Shown here piece by piece: positions 1 to 10,458 of a stretch of 64,000 bases of DNA (position 1 is its first letter; the number at the start of each line of letters is the position of its first letter). The stretch covers positions 1-64,000 of the forward strand of contig CAIOSJ010000021.1 in NCBI GenBank assembly GCA_903860915.1, read 5' to 3'. The translations under genes and the position numbers were made by a program. The stretch is from an uncultured Actinomycetes bacterium (GTDB lineage Bacteria; Actinomycetota; Acidimicrobiia; Acidimicrobiales; RAAP-2). Below the pieces are notes generated by a model, which did no database searches, was not told the origin of the DNA, and saw only the letters and a program-made list of their open reading frames with translations.

Positions 1-242
1 AAACCCAGCCAACCCTTTAGTGCTGACAAAGCTCGATTCACCGAAGCTGGTGAAAGCAAATCTCGTTGCTGCGATAGGTATGTTTCGATGTCGTGCCCCG
101 AGGCATTTTCGAGAGCCACCTTCGACTTGTTTAGCCAGAGCTCGAAATTCGAAATATCTCGCCTATACGCTTCGATGGTAGAGACACTTCTTCCCTTTTC
201 GATGAGGAGCCAATTTAGGAAGGGGTCTACGTACGTGGACAT
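1..242 (-). CDS. xerD: Tyrosine recombinase XerD/XerC, N-terminal part (runs off window)
   Basis: Only the first 80 or so residues are in the window; the gene continues past base 1. They match the SAM-like core-binding domain of chromosome-dimer-resolving recombinases: a hydrophobic start (VDPFLNWLLIEKG), then STIEAYRRDI and a helix ending FELWL, with SPASVNRALSALKGWL further on. The catalytic domain with its Arg/His/Tyr residues lies outside. An ATG at 242 is chosen because an in-frame stop lies six codons upstream; a GAGG about ten bases before it may serve as ribosome site. It follows pyrG by 93 bases. In mycobacteria a NUDIX gene usually lies between pyrG and xerD; none is here. XerC cannot be excluded; the symbol rests on the pyrG neighbourhood. 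Confidence 0.8.
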   Translation of the reverse strand, partial: MSTYVDPFLNWLLIEKGRSVSTIEAYRRDISNFELWLNKSKVALENASGHDIETYLSQQRDLLSPASVNRALSALKGWLG

Positions 243-335
243 GGCTAATCCAAGACCTCAAAATATTCATAAAAACTTGATGTGGGCGTCACTAACTGTG
301 ACCCGAAAACGCTCCCGCGGCAACCCTGGCGAGAA

Positions 336-2012
<1,677 letters not shown>

Positions 2013-2053
2013 CTATTCACGGAACTACATCCTAGTAAATGAAAACAAAAACG

Positions 2054-3646
2054 TCAGCGATTGAGAATTGCATCTTCCAATAGCCGTCGTGCGAGGGCCA
2101 ATGATTCGGTGTTGTCGGCGCTGCCAGCGAGCATTCTGGCTATTTCCGACACGCGTTCGTCCCCCTCGACCCTCCGGACCGTGGTCGTGGTGGAATCTCC
2201 GTCTGAAGATTTTTCAACCACCCAGTGACGAGTAGCGACCGCCGCAACCGAAGCTAGGTGAGTGACGACAATGACTTGCTGGCGTCGCGCTAGTTCCTGT
2301 AGGCAGGAGCCTATGGATTGGGCTACTCCCCCACCTATTCCAGCGTCAATCTCGTCAAAAATTGCGCAACTGTCGGGACTACCTGAATTGAGAGCAATGG
2401 CCAACATCAAACGACTTAATTCTCCCCCACTGGCGACTTGGTGGATGGGTGAAGGGTTGTGACCAGGGTTCGGTCGAAACCAAAAGGTAACGTCACTCCC
2501 GTCACTGCCATTGACTTCAACGTCAAAGAGAGCGTGGGGCAGGGCTACCCTCGTCAATTCTTTTTGTACCCCCTGGGAGAATTCTGCTGCCGCGAGCTGG
2601 CGCTGAGATTTCAATAATGCAGATTCTCTATCAACCTCGTCTTGTGCAGCTACCACTAACTCGTCCAAATTGGCGAAGTTTCTAAGCGACTCCTCCGCTC
2701 CGGCCAACTCGATCTTTAATGCTTCGATCGCAACGAACGCATCCGAAAGATCGCCGCCGAATCTTCGATTGAGATTCCGCAACTCTCCCACACGTTGATT
2801 GAGGCGATCAATTTCAGATGAATCAACCTCACCAGAGTCCCCGATTCGACGAAGATCCTGAGCCACACTTCGCAACTCCTCAACGGCGCCATTGATTCGT
2901 TGAGGTAGGTCGCCGAGGTGCGCCGCTCGGCCCAGTAGTTGGAGCGCTGCGGAGGTCGTTTGGGCGGCGTTTCCATCATCATCTCCGTCGAGCAAATCGG
3001 CAGCCCTCAGGAGACTTTCTGACATTTTGGAAATTTCAGTTATGGTCTCTAAGCGCAGAATCGACTCACTGAGTTCTTGGGGTGAGGTCGGCTTAATTCG
3101 ATTGAACTCGTCTATTTGGAAACTAAGAAATTCGATACGACGGCGCAAATCGTCCTCGGTGCCGCCAACTGACTCTCGTTGATTAAGGAGTTGCCGTAGT
3201 CTCTTAGTGGCCCCGTCGAACTCGTACGAATTACACGAACCAGATCTATCGATGAGAGCTAGAAGTTCCGCCTTATTTCGAAGTCGGAGGGAGTCATGCT
3301 GACCATGTATTTCGACTAGGGACCGCGAGATTTCGCGAAGCTGTTCGACACTGGCGGTCGCACCATTGAGAAGGGACCTCAGGCGACCGCCATCGGTGAC
3401 TTCTCGAGTGAGAAGAACTTCTCTTTTTTCATCGTCAACGAACAGAGTTGAAGCGCGAAGATCTCCGTCAGATGAGTTCCGAGCATCGCTGGCCCCAGTG
3501 CAGAGCTGCAATGCACCAATCAACAATGTTTTCCCGGCACCAGTTTCTCCAGTAATGACGGTCAGGCCATCGGTGAGCAGAAGTTGAGCGTTCCCAATTG
3601 GTCCCAATTGGCTGACGTTGAGTTCGACCAGGGTCGCTCTAGGCAT
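2054..3646 (-). CDS. recN: DNA repair protein RecN
   Basis: SMC-like ATPase that gathers broken DNA ends for recombinational repair. The 530-residue protein has a Walker A loop GETGAGKT at residues 33-40, a long charged coiled-coil centre, an ABC signature SGGELSRLMLAI, and Walker B CAIFDEIDAGIGGG near the C-terminus. The reading frame is open 36 bases further upstream, but the ATG at 3646 is preferred because it gives the standard LVELNVSQLGPI start. That ATG overlaps the end of nadK by eight bases (ATGCCTAG), so translation is probably coupled. The nadK-recN-pyrG order matches other actinobacteria. Confidence 0.95.
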   Translation of the reverse strand: MPRATLVELNVSQLGPIGNAQLLLTDGLTVITGETGAGKTLLIGALQLCTGASDARNSSDGDLRASTLFVDDEKREVLLTREVTDGGRLRSLLNGATASVEQLREISRSLVEIHGQHDSLRLRNKAELLALIDRSGSCNSYEFDGATKRLRQLLNQRESVGGTEDDLRRRIEFLSFQIDEFNRIKPTSPQELSESILRLETITEISKMSESLLRAADLLDGDDDGNAAQTTSAALQLLGRAAHLGDLPQRINGAVEELRSVAQDLRRIGDSGEVDSSEIDRLNQRVGELRNLNRRFGGDLSDAFVAIEALKIELAGAEESLRNFANLDELVVAAQDEVDRESALLKSQRQLAAAEFSQGVQKELTRVALPHALFDVEVNGSDGSDVTFWFRPNPGHNPSPIHQVASGGELSRLMLAIALNSGSPDSCAIFDEIDAGIGGGVAQSIGSCLQELARRQQVIVVTHLASVAAVATRHWVVEKSSDGDSTTTTVRRVEGDERVSEIARMLAGSADNTESLALARRLLEDAILNR

Positions 3647-4454
3647 GACCTTCCCGCAGACTCGCTCGTAACCGAGAGCCAATGCCTGATTGCTGAGGCA
3701 GGACTACGGTGACTCCTACGGGGTCTCGGGTAATGACGACTGATTCTCCGGACTCGATACTTCCTGCGTGCGAGCCATCGGTAACTATCGCCGCTCCTCG
3801 GTCGAGTGTACGCATGACTATCTCCTGATGCGAACCAACAACAATTGAGCGATCAATCGTAAAGTGGGGCGCGATGGGTGTGAGGACCATGACACTGAGT
3901 TCCTGGCTAACTACTGGACCTCCGGCAGAGAAGTTGTACCCAGTGGAACCGGTCGGAGTAGACACGAGAACGCCATCAGCACTGTAGGTAAGAAATTCGT
4001 CGCCGTCGATGAAAGTTTGAACTCGGACCATGTGACCAGGTAGTGAACGCTCCAGAACCACCTCATTGAGGGCGAAGGAGTCAAATTGACAATCCGGAGA
4101 AGTGACCCGTAAAGCAACTCGTTGCTCGGTCCTCCTCTGGTCGCTCAGGGCATTCTCGATGGCGCTGTATATCTGACCCGGTTCAACTGGCAGGAGAAAT
4201 CCGACTCGGCCCAAGTTCACACCCATGACGGCGCACGTCGATGAGTGTGCCAATCGTGCTGCCCTTAGGAAGGTCCCGTCTCCGCCAAGCGAGACGATGA
4301 GCGAATCCGGAGACTCGGGATGAACGGAAAAGTCTTCCGACAGGTGATGCAGGTCGGCGTCGTGCCCATCGGCTCGCAAGACGTCCACAACTGTGTTCGC
4401 CAGAGCGACGGCGTCAGTGCGACTCTCGAATGCTGTCAAAACTATGCGTGCCAC
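3639..4454 (-). CDS. nadK: NAD kinase
   Basis: Phosphorylates NAD to NADP, the cell's source of NADP(H). At 271 residues it has the usual size. Diagnostic motifs are SLGGDGTFLRAAR (GGDG at residues 57-60) and TPTGSTGYNFSAGGP around residue 165, which bind ATP and NAD. It starts with GTG at 4454, preceded four bases away by a GGGAG ribosome site. It overlaps recN by eight bases. The tlyA gene that often precedes nadK in actinobacteria is replaced here by a tRNA gene and its terminator. Confidence 0.96.
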   Translation of the reverse strand: MARIVLTAFESRTDAVALANTVVDVLRADGHDADLHHLSEDFSVHPESPDSLIVSLGGDGTFLRAARLAHSSTCAVMGVNLGRVGFLLPVEPGQIYSAIENALSDQRRTEQRVALRVTSPDCQFDSFALNEVVLERSLPGHMVRVQTFIDGDEFLTYSADGVLVSTPTGSTGYNFSAGGPVVSQELSVMVLTPIAPHFTIDRSIVVGSHQEIVMRTLDRGAAIVTDGSHAGSIESGESVVITRDPVGVTVVLPQQSGIGSRLRASLREGHA

Positions 4455-4550
4455 GGTTCTCCCGTTTCTATCGTACCCATAATGGACAGAATTCTGGTTT
4501 CAAAAAGTTCAATCGACCCACACGGTCGTGAAATACGAGCCGATAAGAGA

Positions 4551-4577
4551 AAACCCCGGCTCTGTGAGCCGGGGTTT
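4551..4577 (-). terminator. Rho-independent-type hairpin behind tRNA-Leu(GAG)
   Basis: An 11-base perfect inverted repeat, AAACCCCGGCT and AGCCGGGGTTT, separated by a five-base loop, begins one base past the CCA end of the tRNA gene. Read on the minus strand the stem is followed by TCTCTTATCG, a modest pyrimidine tail. It should end the tRNA transcript and separate it from nadK. Confidence 0.85.
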
Positions 4578-4578
4578 C

Positions 4579-4664
4579 TGGTGTCGAAGGCGGGACTTGA
4601 ACCCGCACGCCCTTACGAGCACTAGCCCCTCAAGCTAGCGCGTCTGCCATTTCGCCACTCCGAC
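4579..4664 (-). tRNA. tRNA-Leu, anticodon GAG
   Basis: An 86-base class-II tRNA with CCA encoded. The acceptor arm pairs GTCGGAG with CTTCGAC (one G-T pair), the anticodon loop is CTTGAGG giving GAG, there is a long variable arm, and the T-arm GGGTTCAAGTCCC is standard. It reads CUC/CUU leucine codons. A TATCAT box lies ten bases upstream and a strong hairpin follows. Confidence 0.95.
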
Positions 4665-4673
4665 GGCATCCAT

Positions 4674-4679
4674 ATGATA
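4674..4679 (-). promoter_or_regulatory. Probable -10 box of tRNA-Leu(GAG)
   Basis: TATCAT on the minus strand, one mismatch from TATAAT, ends ten bases before the tRNA 5' end, the spacing expected for a start site just before the mature tRNA. The -35 region is poor (TTTCGC at 17 bases), so the assignment rests on the -10 match and position. Confidence 0.5.
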
Positions 4680-4770
4680 ACCGACTTCCTGCTTGGGCGA
4701 AATCGGTAGCTGATGGCGTGCAGCGACAATCTCTCGACCCCACTCGGTTTTGAGCCGCAGGTGCCGACCC

Positions 4771-6420
4771 CTACGGTCCCGAATTCTGAGCCGAGGGATA
4801 CCACGTTGGAACCTGATTCAGCAAAGTTGATAGGTTGGCAGCGACCCATGGTCCTTGAAGTTGATTGGTCCAACTCATCATGCTCGGAATCGTAAATAGC
4901 GGAGTCTCCCAGCCGTTCGCGAGGACTACTGAATCAATCGTGGCCCAATTGACCCCACGCGACGTGGCGTTGAATTGAGAGAGGGCTGCTTGGTACGCAG
5001 CGGTCACCGTAGAGCTACGCCAGCTGCTATCGAAATTGTCAGATGCGTTACTCTGAATCCAGGCCAGCACATTAGCGAAGACATCGTTGTGCGATCGTGT
5101 GTACACCGCACAATCAGCTCGACCAACGGCAGACGCGAGGGCCGCCTCCGCTTCGGTCGAGGCGAAAACTTGATATACCGGAACGCCAAGCTGTGCGTAT
5201 TGGGCGATTATTTGCTGCGAAGCTAGAAGGTCGGCCTTGCCTGGGCCGCTAATTAACCGAAGTGCCAAGGGCTGACCTTGGCTAGTTGACCAATAACCAA
5301 ACTTGTTGGTAAACGACTGATGCATCAGAGATATCGCACAGCTGACGCAATCAACACCACTTCCCGTTATCAGACTGGTCGTCGGCGCCAGCCTGTTTTG
5401 TAGAAAGGGTGAGATGCCGGACGGTCCAGAATACGAGGGGCTGGACTGAGCAAAGACCGCCGAACTGGCATTGCCCACGCTGAACACGTTCTGGCCGTAT
5501 ATCGATCGGGTGAGTGCTGTCCGGTTGACAAGACCCCCAAGGGCTAATCGCATCGCGCTGTTAGCGGTGAACTGACGCAGGGGTGAGAATGCCAAAGTAA
5601 CAATTTGGTCACTGGACGAGAGCCTCGTACTCATCGAGAGAGACCCTGTGGTGAAAGTGAGATCGTAGGGCGAAAAATCGTTGCTGAGGCTAAGGCTATA
5701 GGAACCTCTCGGATGAACTTGTGGCTCCCCAGCGGTGATGTTCACGAAAGGAAAATACGCAGGAGAACCTGGCCAATGTGAGTTAGCTTTCAGCGAGAAG
5801 CGATGTGGACTTGCGCTTGCAACGACGTAGGGACCGATGCCGGGATTCTTGACAAGACTCTCCAAACTGCACGAATCTGGCGAAGATTTCTGTTTCTCCA
5901 TGTCCCGAAAGAGTGAAGTCCAGTTGGCGTAGGGGCTGGAAAATGTGACGACGAGGTGCCGCAGATCTGCCTTGGCCTGCAGCGAGGAAATGTACTGATA
6001 ACCGTCATTACGCGCAAGACGGCTCGAACGCGCCCTTTGGAACCAGGCGGCCATATCACCCACCGTGAATGTCGTGCCATCGCTCCACAACCAAGTTGGA
6101 TCAATGGTGTAGGTCACTTGCTGAACGGGGCTGATGGCGGTCAGTTCGGCCTGAGCAATCGGACCATTCGCGCCAGTGGGGCGACCAGTACTGCCGGACG
6201 CAAAGGCTGAAGGTCGTACGAGATCCAAAATGGCCAGAGTGGCTGCGCTGGCAGTTGGATCACTTTCACTGCATCCAGTGAAAACACCGGGAATGGAGAT
6301 ATTCAGCACTGCGGAGCTAGCAGCCTGAGTTGGCTGTGAGAAGAGAAAAGGTGTGCTGGTGGCTAGAAATGCCACGACCAGGGCGGACCTGGAACGGAAA
6401 CTACTGGAGCCGAAGATCAA
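4771..6420 (-). CDS. ABC-transporter substrate-binding protein, family 5 (peptide type)
   Basis: An exported solute-binding protein of the oligopeptide/dipeptide class. The N-terminus has two arginines (FRSRS), a hydrophobic stretch ALVVAFLATSTPFLF and a possible cleavage after QPTQA. The mature part has family-5 features: a WLWSDGTTFTVGDMAAWF segment and, much later, a region with YAQLGVPVYQVF. The chosen start is a TTG at 6420, which overlaps the end of secG by 20 bases and gives a good signal peptide; no clear ribosome site is visible and a GTG 39 bases further in is an alternative. About 549 residues, normal for the family. It lies in the secG operon, not beside the oppBCDF genes at 29233-33046, which lack a binding protein; pairing of the two is only inferred. 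Ligand unknown. Confidence 0.8.
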   Translation of the reverse strand: MIFGSSSFRSRSALVVAFLATSTPFLFSQPTQAASSAVLNISIPGVFTGCSESDPTASAATLAILDLVRPSAFASGSTGRPTGANGPIAQAELTAISPVQQVTYTIDPTWLWSDGTTFTVGDMAAWFQRARSSRLARNDGYQYISSLQAKADLRHLVVTFSSPYANWTSLFRDMEKQKSSPDSCSLESLVKNPGIGPYVVASASPHRFSLKANSHWPGSPAYFPFVNITAGEPQVHPRGSYSLSLSNDFSPYDLTFTTGSLSMSTRLSSSDQIVTLAFSPLRQFTANSAMRLALGGLVNRTALTRSIYGQNVFSVGNASSAVFAQSSPSYSGPSGISPFLQNRLAPTTSLITGSGVDCVSCAISLMHQSFTNKFGYWSTSQGQPLALRLISGPGKADLLASQQIIAQYAQLGVPVYQVFASTEAEAALASAVGRADCAVYTRSHNDVFANVLAWIQSNASDNFDSSWRSSTVTAAYQAALSQFNATSRGVNWATIDSVVLANGWETPLFTIPSMMSWTNQLQGPWVAANLSTLLNQVPTWYPSAQNSGP

Positions 6421-6631
6421 GGGTGAGCGTCGAAAACGCGAAAACAAGAGCCACTGCGACAGTGATACGGTCGAGATTTCTCTCCACGACCGTTGAACCC
6501 TGCGCGACGTTACCCAGCGAACCACCGAGCAGGTCCGCAATGCCGCCGCCTCGTCCTGAGTGCATGAGCACCAGGAAAACGAGACCAATGGTACAGACGA
6601 TTTCTAGAACTACAAAGAACGCGGTGAGCAC
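6401..6631 (-). CDS. secG: Preprotein translocase subunit SecG
   Basis: Small membrane subunit of the SecYEG export channel. The 76-residue protein has two membrane segments joined by the diagnostic glycine-rich loop: LVFLVLMHSGRGGGIADLLGG followed by STVVERNLDRIT. The GTG start at 6631 has a good ribosome site, GGAGG six bases upstream. It follows tpiA by 13 bases, the classic gap-pgk-tpiA-secG order. The rbpA gene that often follows secG in actinobacteria is not here. Confidence 0.93.
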   Translation of the reverse strand: MLTAFFVVLEIVCTIGLVFLVLMHSGRGGGIADLLGGSLGNVAQGSTVVERNLDRITVAVALVFAFSTLTLDLRLQ

Positions 6632-6644
6632 GAACTACCTCCGT

Positions 6645-7421
6645 TTAACGCTTCTTACCGTAGCAGTCCGACGATTGGCTGACAATTTCTACGAAAGATT
6701 CTGCCTTCAAACTCGCGCCGCCGATGAGAAAACCATCAATATCAGCGATGGTGATGAGCTCCGCCGCATTGTCAGTTTTGACCGAACCTCCATATAAAAT
6801 ATGCGATTCGCCTCGCTGGTGTTGCGCCAAGGTGGCGCGTATCAGTTTCGACATTTCATCGACTTCCCCCGTGGAGGCAACTTTCCCCGTACCTATCGCC
6901 CAGAGTGGTTCGTATGCGACGACGATAGACCCAGCAAGTCCCTCTAAGAAACGAAGGGTCTCGGTGAGTTGTTGCTCCACGAACTCCCTGTGGGTTCCTC
7001 CTTCACGCTCATCTGAATTTTCGCCGACGCACACAACGGGTGTAATACCGTGCCGCAGGCATGCGGCGGCCGTCTCCGCAACGATGTCGCCCGTCATCGA
7101 AAATAGGGTTCTTCTCTCACTGTGACCGACCAGAACGAATTTGACCATCAGGCGCCGCAGCATGGAAGCGCTCACTTCTCCCGTGTAGGCGCCAGATTCA
7201 AGCGCATTCACATGCTGCGCGCCGACGGCAAGAGGAAGTCGGTCGGCCTCGATGACCGAAGCTACGGATCGGATATCAACGAAGGGTGGAGCAACCACAA
7301 TGTCAACGTTGTCGTGAGACTTCGAACGCAGCAGAACGCCTATCTGCTGCACCAAGTGTATGGCTTCAACGAAGTCGAAGTGCATCTTCCAGTTGGCGAT
7401 AATGAGTGGTCGACGGTTCAT
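6645..7421 (-). CDS. tpiA: Triosephosphate isomerase
   Basis: Interconverts dihydroxyacetone phosphate and glyceraldehyde 3-phosphate in glycolysis and gluconeogenesis. The 258-residue barrel enzyme has all three catalytic residues: Lys12 in ANWKM, His100 in LVGHSERR, and Glu171 in AYEPLWAIGTGK. A YGGSVK phosphate-binding loop is near the C-terminus. GGAGAAT lies between the pgk stop and the ATG at 7421, so the ribosome site sits in the six-base gap. Confidence 0.97.
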   Translation of the reverse strand: MNRRPLIIANWKMHFDFVEAIHLVQQIGVLLRSKSHDNVDIVVAPPFVDIRSVASVIEADRLPLAVGAQHVNALESGAYTGEVSASMLRRLMVKFVLVGHSERRTLFSMTGDIVAETAAACLRHGITPVVCVGENSDEREGGTHREFVEQQLTETLRFLEGLAGSIVVAYEPLWAIGTGKVASTGEVDEMSKLIRATLAQHQRGESHILYGGSVKTDNAAELITIADIDGFLIGGASLKAESFVEIVSQSSDCYGKKR

Positions 7422-7427
7422 ATTCTC

Positions 7428-8564
7428 CTAATTCCAGGCGCATTCTCGAATTGCGCGAAGCCCTGGGAGGTCTCCAAGTTCCATCAGTTCCAGTGATGCT
7501 CCCCCACCGGTGGAAATAAAATCGAAGCTGTCCATCATGCCGAAGGCGGCTACCGCTGCCGCGGAATCTCCTCCGCCAATAATTGAAGTCGCCGTACTGG
7601 CAGCGATCGCTTCGGCTATCGATCGTGTCCCGCAACTGAGTCGATTGTCTTCGAACACACCCATGGGCCCATTCCAAAGAATTGTTCCAGCCGCACCAAT
7701 CTCTTGCGCGAAGTTGTGTCGGGTTTGAACGCCTATATCGAGCCCGAGAAAACCGTCGGGAATTTCGCCATCAAAGGCTATGACTTCCTCATCATTGTGC
7801 TCTGCGCCAAACGAGGAACCCGTTCGCAGTCCAAGGGCATCGTCCGGGATCACGATTTTGCCTGATTCGAGCAAGGCGCGACAAGCTTCAACTTGGTCGT
7901 CGTCGACCAACGAATCACCGATCGATCGACCTAGGGCGCGCCAGAAAGTAAATGCCATACCGCCACCTACGAGAACACGATCTGCCTTCTCCGACAACTT
8001 CTTGGTGATGGCAAGTTTGTCGTGAACTTTGGCTCCACCGACAATAGCCACGAGCGGTCGCTGCGGTTCATTGAATACACCGAGCAACGTCGAGACCTCG
8101 AGCAGCATATTGGGACCCGCTACGCTCGGCAAGAGCTTCGGTGGCACCATTATTGAAGAGTGTTGGCGATGGGAAACGCCAAACGCTTCATTGACGAAAG
8201 CATCAAATCCTTCGCATAGGCGCTGACCAAATTCCAAACTATTGGCTTCTTCGCCAAGGTCGAAACGGAGGTTTTCGAGAAGTGTTACACCTGGGCAGAG
8301 TTCGTTCAACCTACGTCGCAACGGTTCGACAGAATATTCGGTGTTAATCCGACCATTCGGCCTACCCAGGTGGGTGCAAGCGACAACCTGGGCCCCGCGA
8401 GACTGGAGTTCGTTAAAAAGAACAACGGCGGACCTAATTCGAAAGTCATCGCTTACGGTGAGTTCTCCGGCGACTTCGACGAGTGGAGTATTGAAGTCAA
8501 CGCGAACCAGCACCCGCTTGCCCTCGATGTCGCCAAGATCATCAATGCCGGGTAGAGGCAACAT
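7428..8564 (-). CDS. pgk: Phosphoglycerate kinase
   Basis: Transfers phosphate between 1,3-bisphosphoglycerate and ADP in glycolysis. The 378-residue product is slightly short for the family. It shows RVDFNTPL, THLGRP, NLRF, a variant FVNEAFGVSHRQHSS loop, IVGGAKVHDKL, WNGPMGVFE, GGGDSAAAV and STGGGASLEL. The frame is open further upstream, but the ATG at 8564 is chosen because its A is also the last base of the gap stop codon (TAATG), a tight translational coupling. Confidence 0.96.
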   Translation of the reverse strand: MLPLPGIDDLGDIEGKRVLVRVDFNTPLVEVAGELTVSDDFRIRSAVVLFNELQSRGAQVVACTHLGRPNGRINTEYSVEPLRRRLNELCPGVTLLENLRFDLGEEANSLEFGQRLCEGFDAFVNEAFGVSHRQHSSIMVPPKLLPSVAGPNMLLEVSTLLGVFNEPQRPLVAIVGGAKVHDKLAITKKLSEKADRVLVGGGMAFTFWRALGRSIGDSLVDDDQVEACRALLESGKIVIPDDALGLRTGSSFGAEHNDEEVIAFDGEIPDGFLGLDIGVQTRHNFAQEIGAAGTILWNGPMGVFEDNRLSCGTRSIAEAIAASTATSIIGGGDSAAAVAAFGMMDSFDFISTGGGASLELMELGDLPGLRAIRECAWN

Positions 8565-9577
8565 TACGAATGCTGACCAACTACAGCGGTCAAATCCGCC
8601 AAGCGATTCGAATATCCCCACTCGTTGTCGTACCAACCAAAAATCTTCACCAAAGACTGATCATCGCCCAGGGGCATCACCATGGTCATGTTGGCGTCGA
8701 AGGTGCACGAGGCGGGATCGCCAACGACGTCGCTTGAAACGATCAGATCTTCAGTGAAAGTGAGAACTCTCCCTAGCGAACCCGCCGCGGCGATCTTGAA
8801 GGCCTCATTAATCTCCGATACCGAGGTGCGTCGTACCACGGCGGTGAAGTCGGTGATACTTCCATCTGGAATGGGGACACGGAGGGAAGTGCCGTCGAGA
8901 CGTCCCTGCATGGCTGCAAGGACCAGACTGGTGGCCCGCGCAGCGCCAGTTGAGGATGGGACAATATTTACAGCCGCCGCCCGCGCCCGACGCATGTCAC
9001 CGTGGGGGAAATCAAGGAGGTTCTGATCATTAGTGTAGGCGTGCACTGTGGTCATAAGTCCGGTGGTAATCCCAAACGCATCATCGAGTACTTTCACCAT
9101 GGGAACGAAGCAATTAGTAGTGCATGATGCATTACTGACGACGATATGAAGATCGGGGTCGTAACTATCTTCATTCACTCCCACAACGAAGGTTGCGTCT
9201 GCGTCAGCCGCCGGAGCTGAGATGATGACGCGTCGCGCACCTGCCGACAGGTGTTGGGCCGCTTCCCCTCGAGTAGTGAAGCGTCCCGTGGATTCGATAA
9301 CGACATCGACACCGTGTTGCGCCCAGGGGATTTGCGATGGATCACGTTCGGCCGAAATGGCGATCTCCCGACCATCAATAGAGAGACGATCATCGCTGTG
9401 TTCGATGACTCGTCTCAGGCGACCCTGGGTTGAGTCGTATTTCAAAAGGTGAGCGTTGGTGGCTGGTGACGTCAGGTCGTTAATGGCGACAATTTCTATG
9501 TCATCACGCTCAAGGCAGGCTCGCAGGAAACCCCGACCTATCCGTCCAAAACCGTTAATGCCAACTTTGATGGCCAT
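8564..9577 (-). CDS. gap: Glyceraldehyde-3-phosphate dehydrogenase, NAD-type
   Basis: Oxidises glyceraldehyde 3-phosphate to 1,3-bisphosphoglycerate. The 337-residue product has GINGFGRIGR for nucleotide binding, an Asp after strand two (AINDL) that favours NAD over NADP, and the active-site Cys152 in SNASCTTNC. NEWGYSNR is at the C-terminal end. The ATG at 9577 has a strong GAGGAGG ribosome site. Only 23 bases separate it from yvcK; whiA, usually between them, is missing. Confidence 0.97.
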   Translation of the reverse strand: MAIKVGINGFGRIGRGFLRACLERDDIEIVAINDLTSPATNAHLLKYDSTQGRLRRVIEHSDDRLSIDGREIAISAERDPSQIPWAQHGVDVVIESTGRFTTRGEAAQHLSAGARRVIISAPAADADATFVVGVNEDSYDPDLHIVVSNASCTTNCFVPMVKVLDDAFGITTGLMTTVHAYTNDQNLLDFPHGDMRRARAAAVNIVPSSTGAARATSLVLAAMQGRLDGTSLRVPIPDGSITDFTAVVRRTSVSEINEAFKIAAAGSLGRVLTFTEDLIVSSDVVGDPASCTFDANMTMVMPLGDDQSLVKIFGWYDNEWGYSNRLADLTAVVGQHS

Positions 9578-9600
9578 AGTGCCCTCCTCGAACTCATGAA

Positions 9601-10458
9601 TTATGTCACTATTTGGAGCAGTGCACGTGCCAAAAGCTCGCTGGAATGGGATTTCTGATGCGAGTCGGTAAGTACGGCGCTCAGAACTGGTACCTCCGTG
9701 TCGCCAAGCTCCAGGGAGCCATCTTCAGCAAACATGACGAGATCAGGAAAAACTCCGTGATCAGCGAGAATTTCTAGTTGTCGAGCTACTGATAGGTTGC
9801 GATTTTCGATTTCGCTATCGTCGGTATTGGCTACGAACACAATTTTTCCAATGGATGAGGCCAGCGATTGAGAAATACCCGGGACGACACAGGCAGCCAG
9901 AACGCTGGTGAAAAATGATCCAGGACCCAAAACTATAAGTTCGGATGACTCAATAGCAGTGAGAGATCCGAGCGATGCGTTTACTGCGATTGGGTCAGTA
10001 GCCACGCTACGAAGATTCGTAGTGGCAGCAATTTCCACCTGGCCCCTCACCGTGGTGACATCAGTGAAGCCCATTAAATCTACGACTTCGGAAGATGCGG
10101 GTACGACCGATCCGGCGATCTCGAGCATTTCTCCTACGGCTTCACACGCCATAGTTAAATCGCCATAGTGGGAAAGCGCTGCCATCAGAAGTAAATTGCC
10201 CAGTGAGTGGCCCTCGAACTCGCCTCGGTCGAATCGATGCTCCATGAGCGTTTTCAAGGGGCTAGATCCGGTTGCCAATGACCCAAGGCACTTTCGTAAA
10301 TCGCCTAATGCGGGAATATCGAACGCTTCCCGCAGTCGCCCGCTGGAGCCACCGTTGTCAGCGACCGAGACCACAGCCGTAGTTTCAAATCCGGCAATTT
10401 GGGCAGCCTTTGCTGACACCGCGGCCCCATGCCCTCCTCCGATTACGACACATTTCAC
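9601..10458 (-). CDS. yvcK: YvcK/CofD-like gluconeogenesis factor
   Basis: Cytosolic protein of the YvcK family, which in other bacteria binds UDP-sugars and links carbon supply to cell-wall synthesis. The 285-residue product has VVIGGGHGAAVSAKAA at the N-terminus, then TAVVSVADNGGSSGRLRE and ALGDLRKCLGSLA, the conserved CofD-like core. The usual VADDGGSSG is VADNGGSSG here, an acidic-to-amide change in a conserved loop. It is somewhat shorter than typical members of 310-330 residues. The start overlaps the rapZ stop (ATGA). Confidence 0.88.
   Translation of the reverse strand: MKCVVIGGGHGAAVSAKAAQIAGFETTAVVSVADNGGSSGRLREAFDIPALGDLRKCLGSLATGSSPLKTLMEHRFDRGEFEGHSLGNLLLMAALSHYGDLTMACEAVGEMLEIAGSVVPASSEVVDLMGFTDVTTVRGQVEIAATTNLRSVATDPIAVNASLGSLTAIESSELIVLGPGSFFTSVLAACVVPGISQSLASSIGKIVFVANTDDSEIENRNLSVARQLEILADHGVFPDLVMFAEDGSLELGDTEVPVLSAVLTDSHQKSHSSELLARALLQIVT

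Noticed and set aside
6421..6588. N-terminal extension of the substrate-binding protein frame into secG
   Set aside because: It shadows secG and would place about 56 non-signal residues before the signal peptide.
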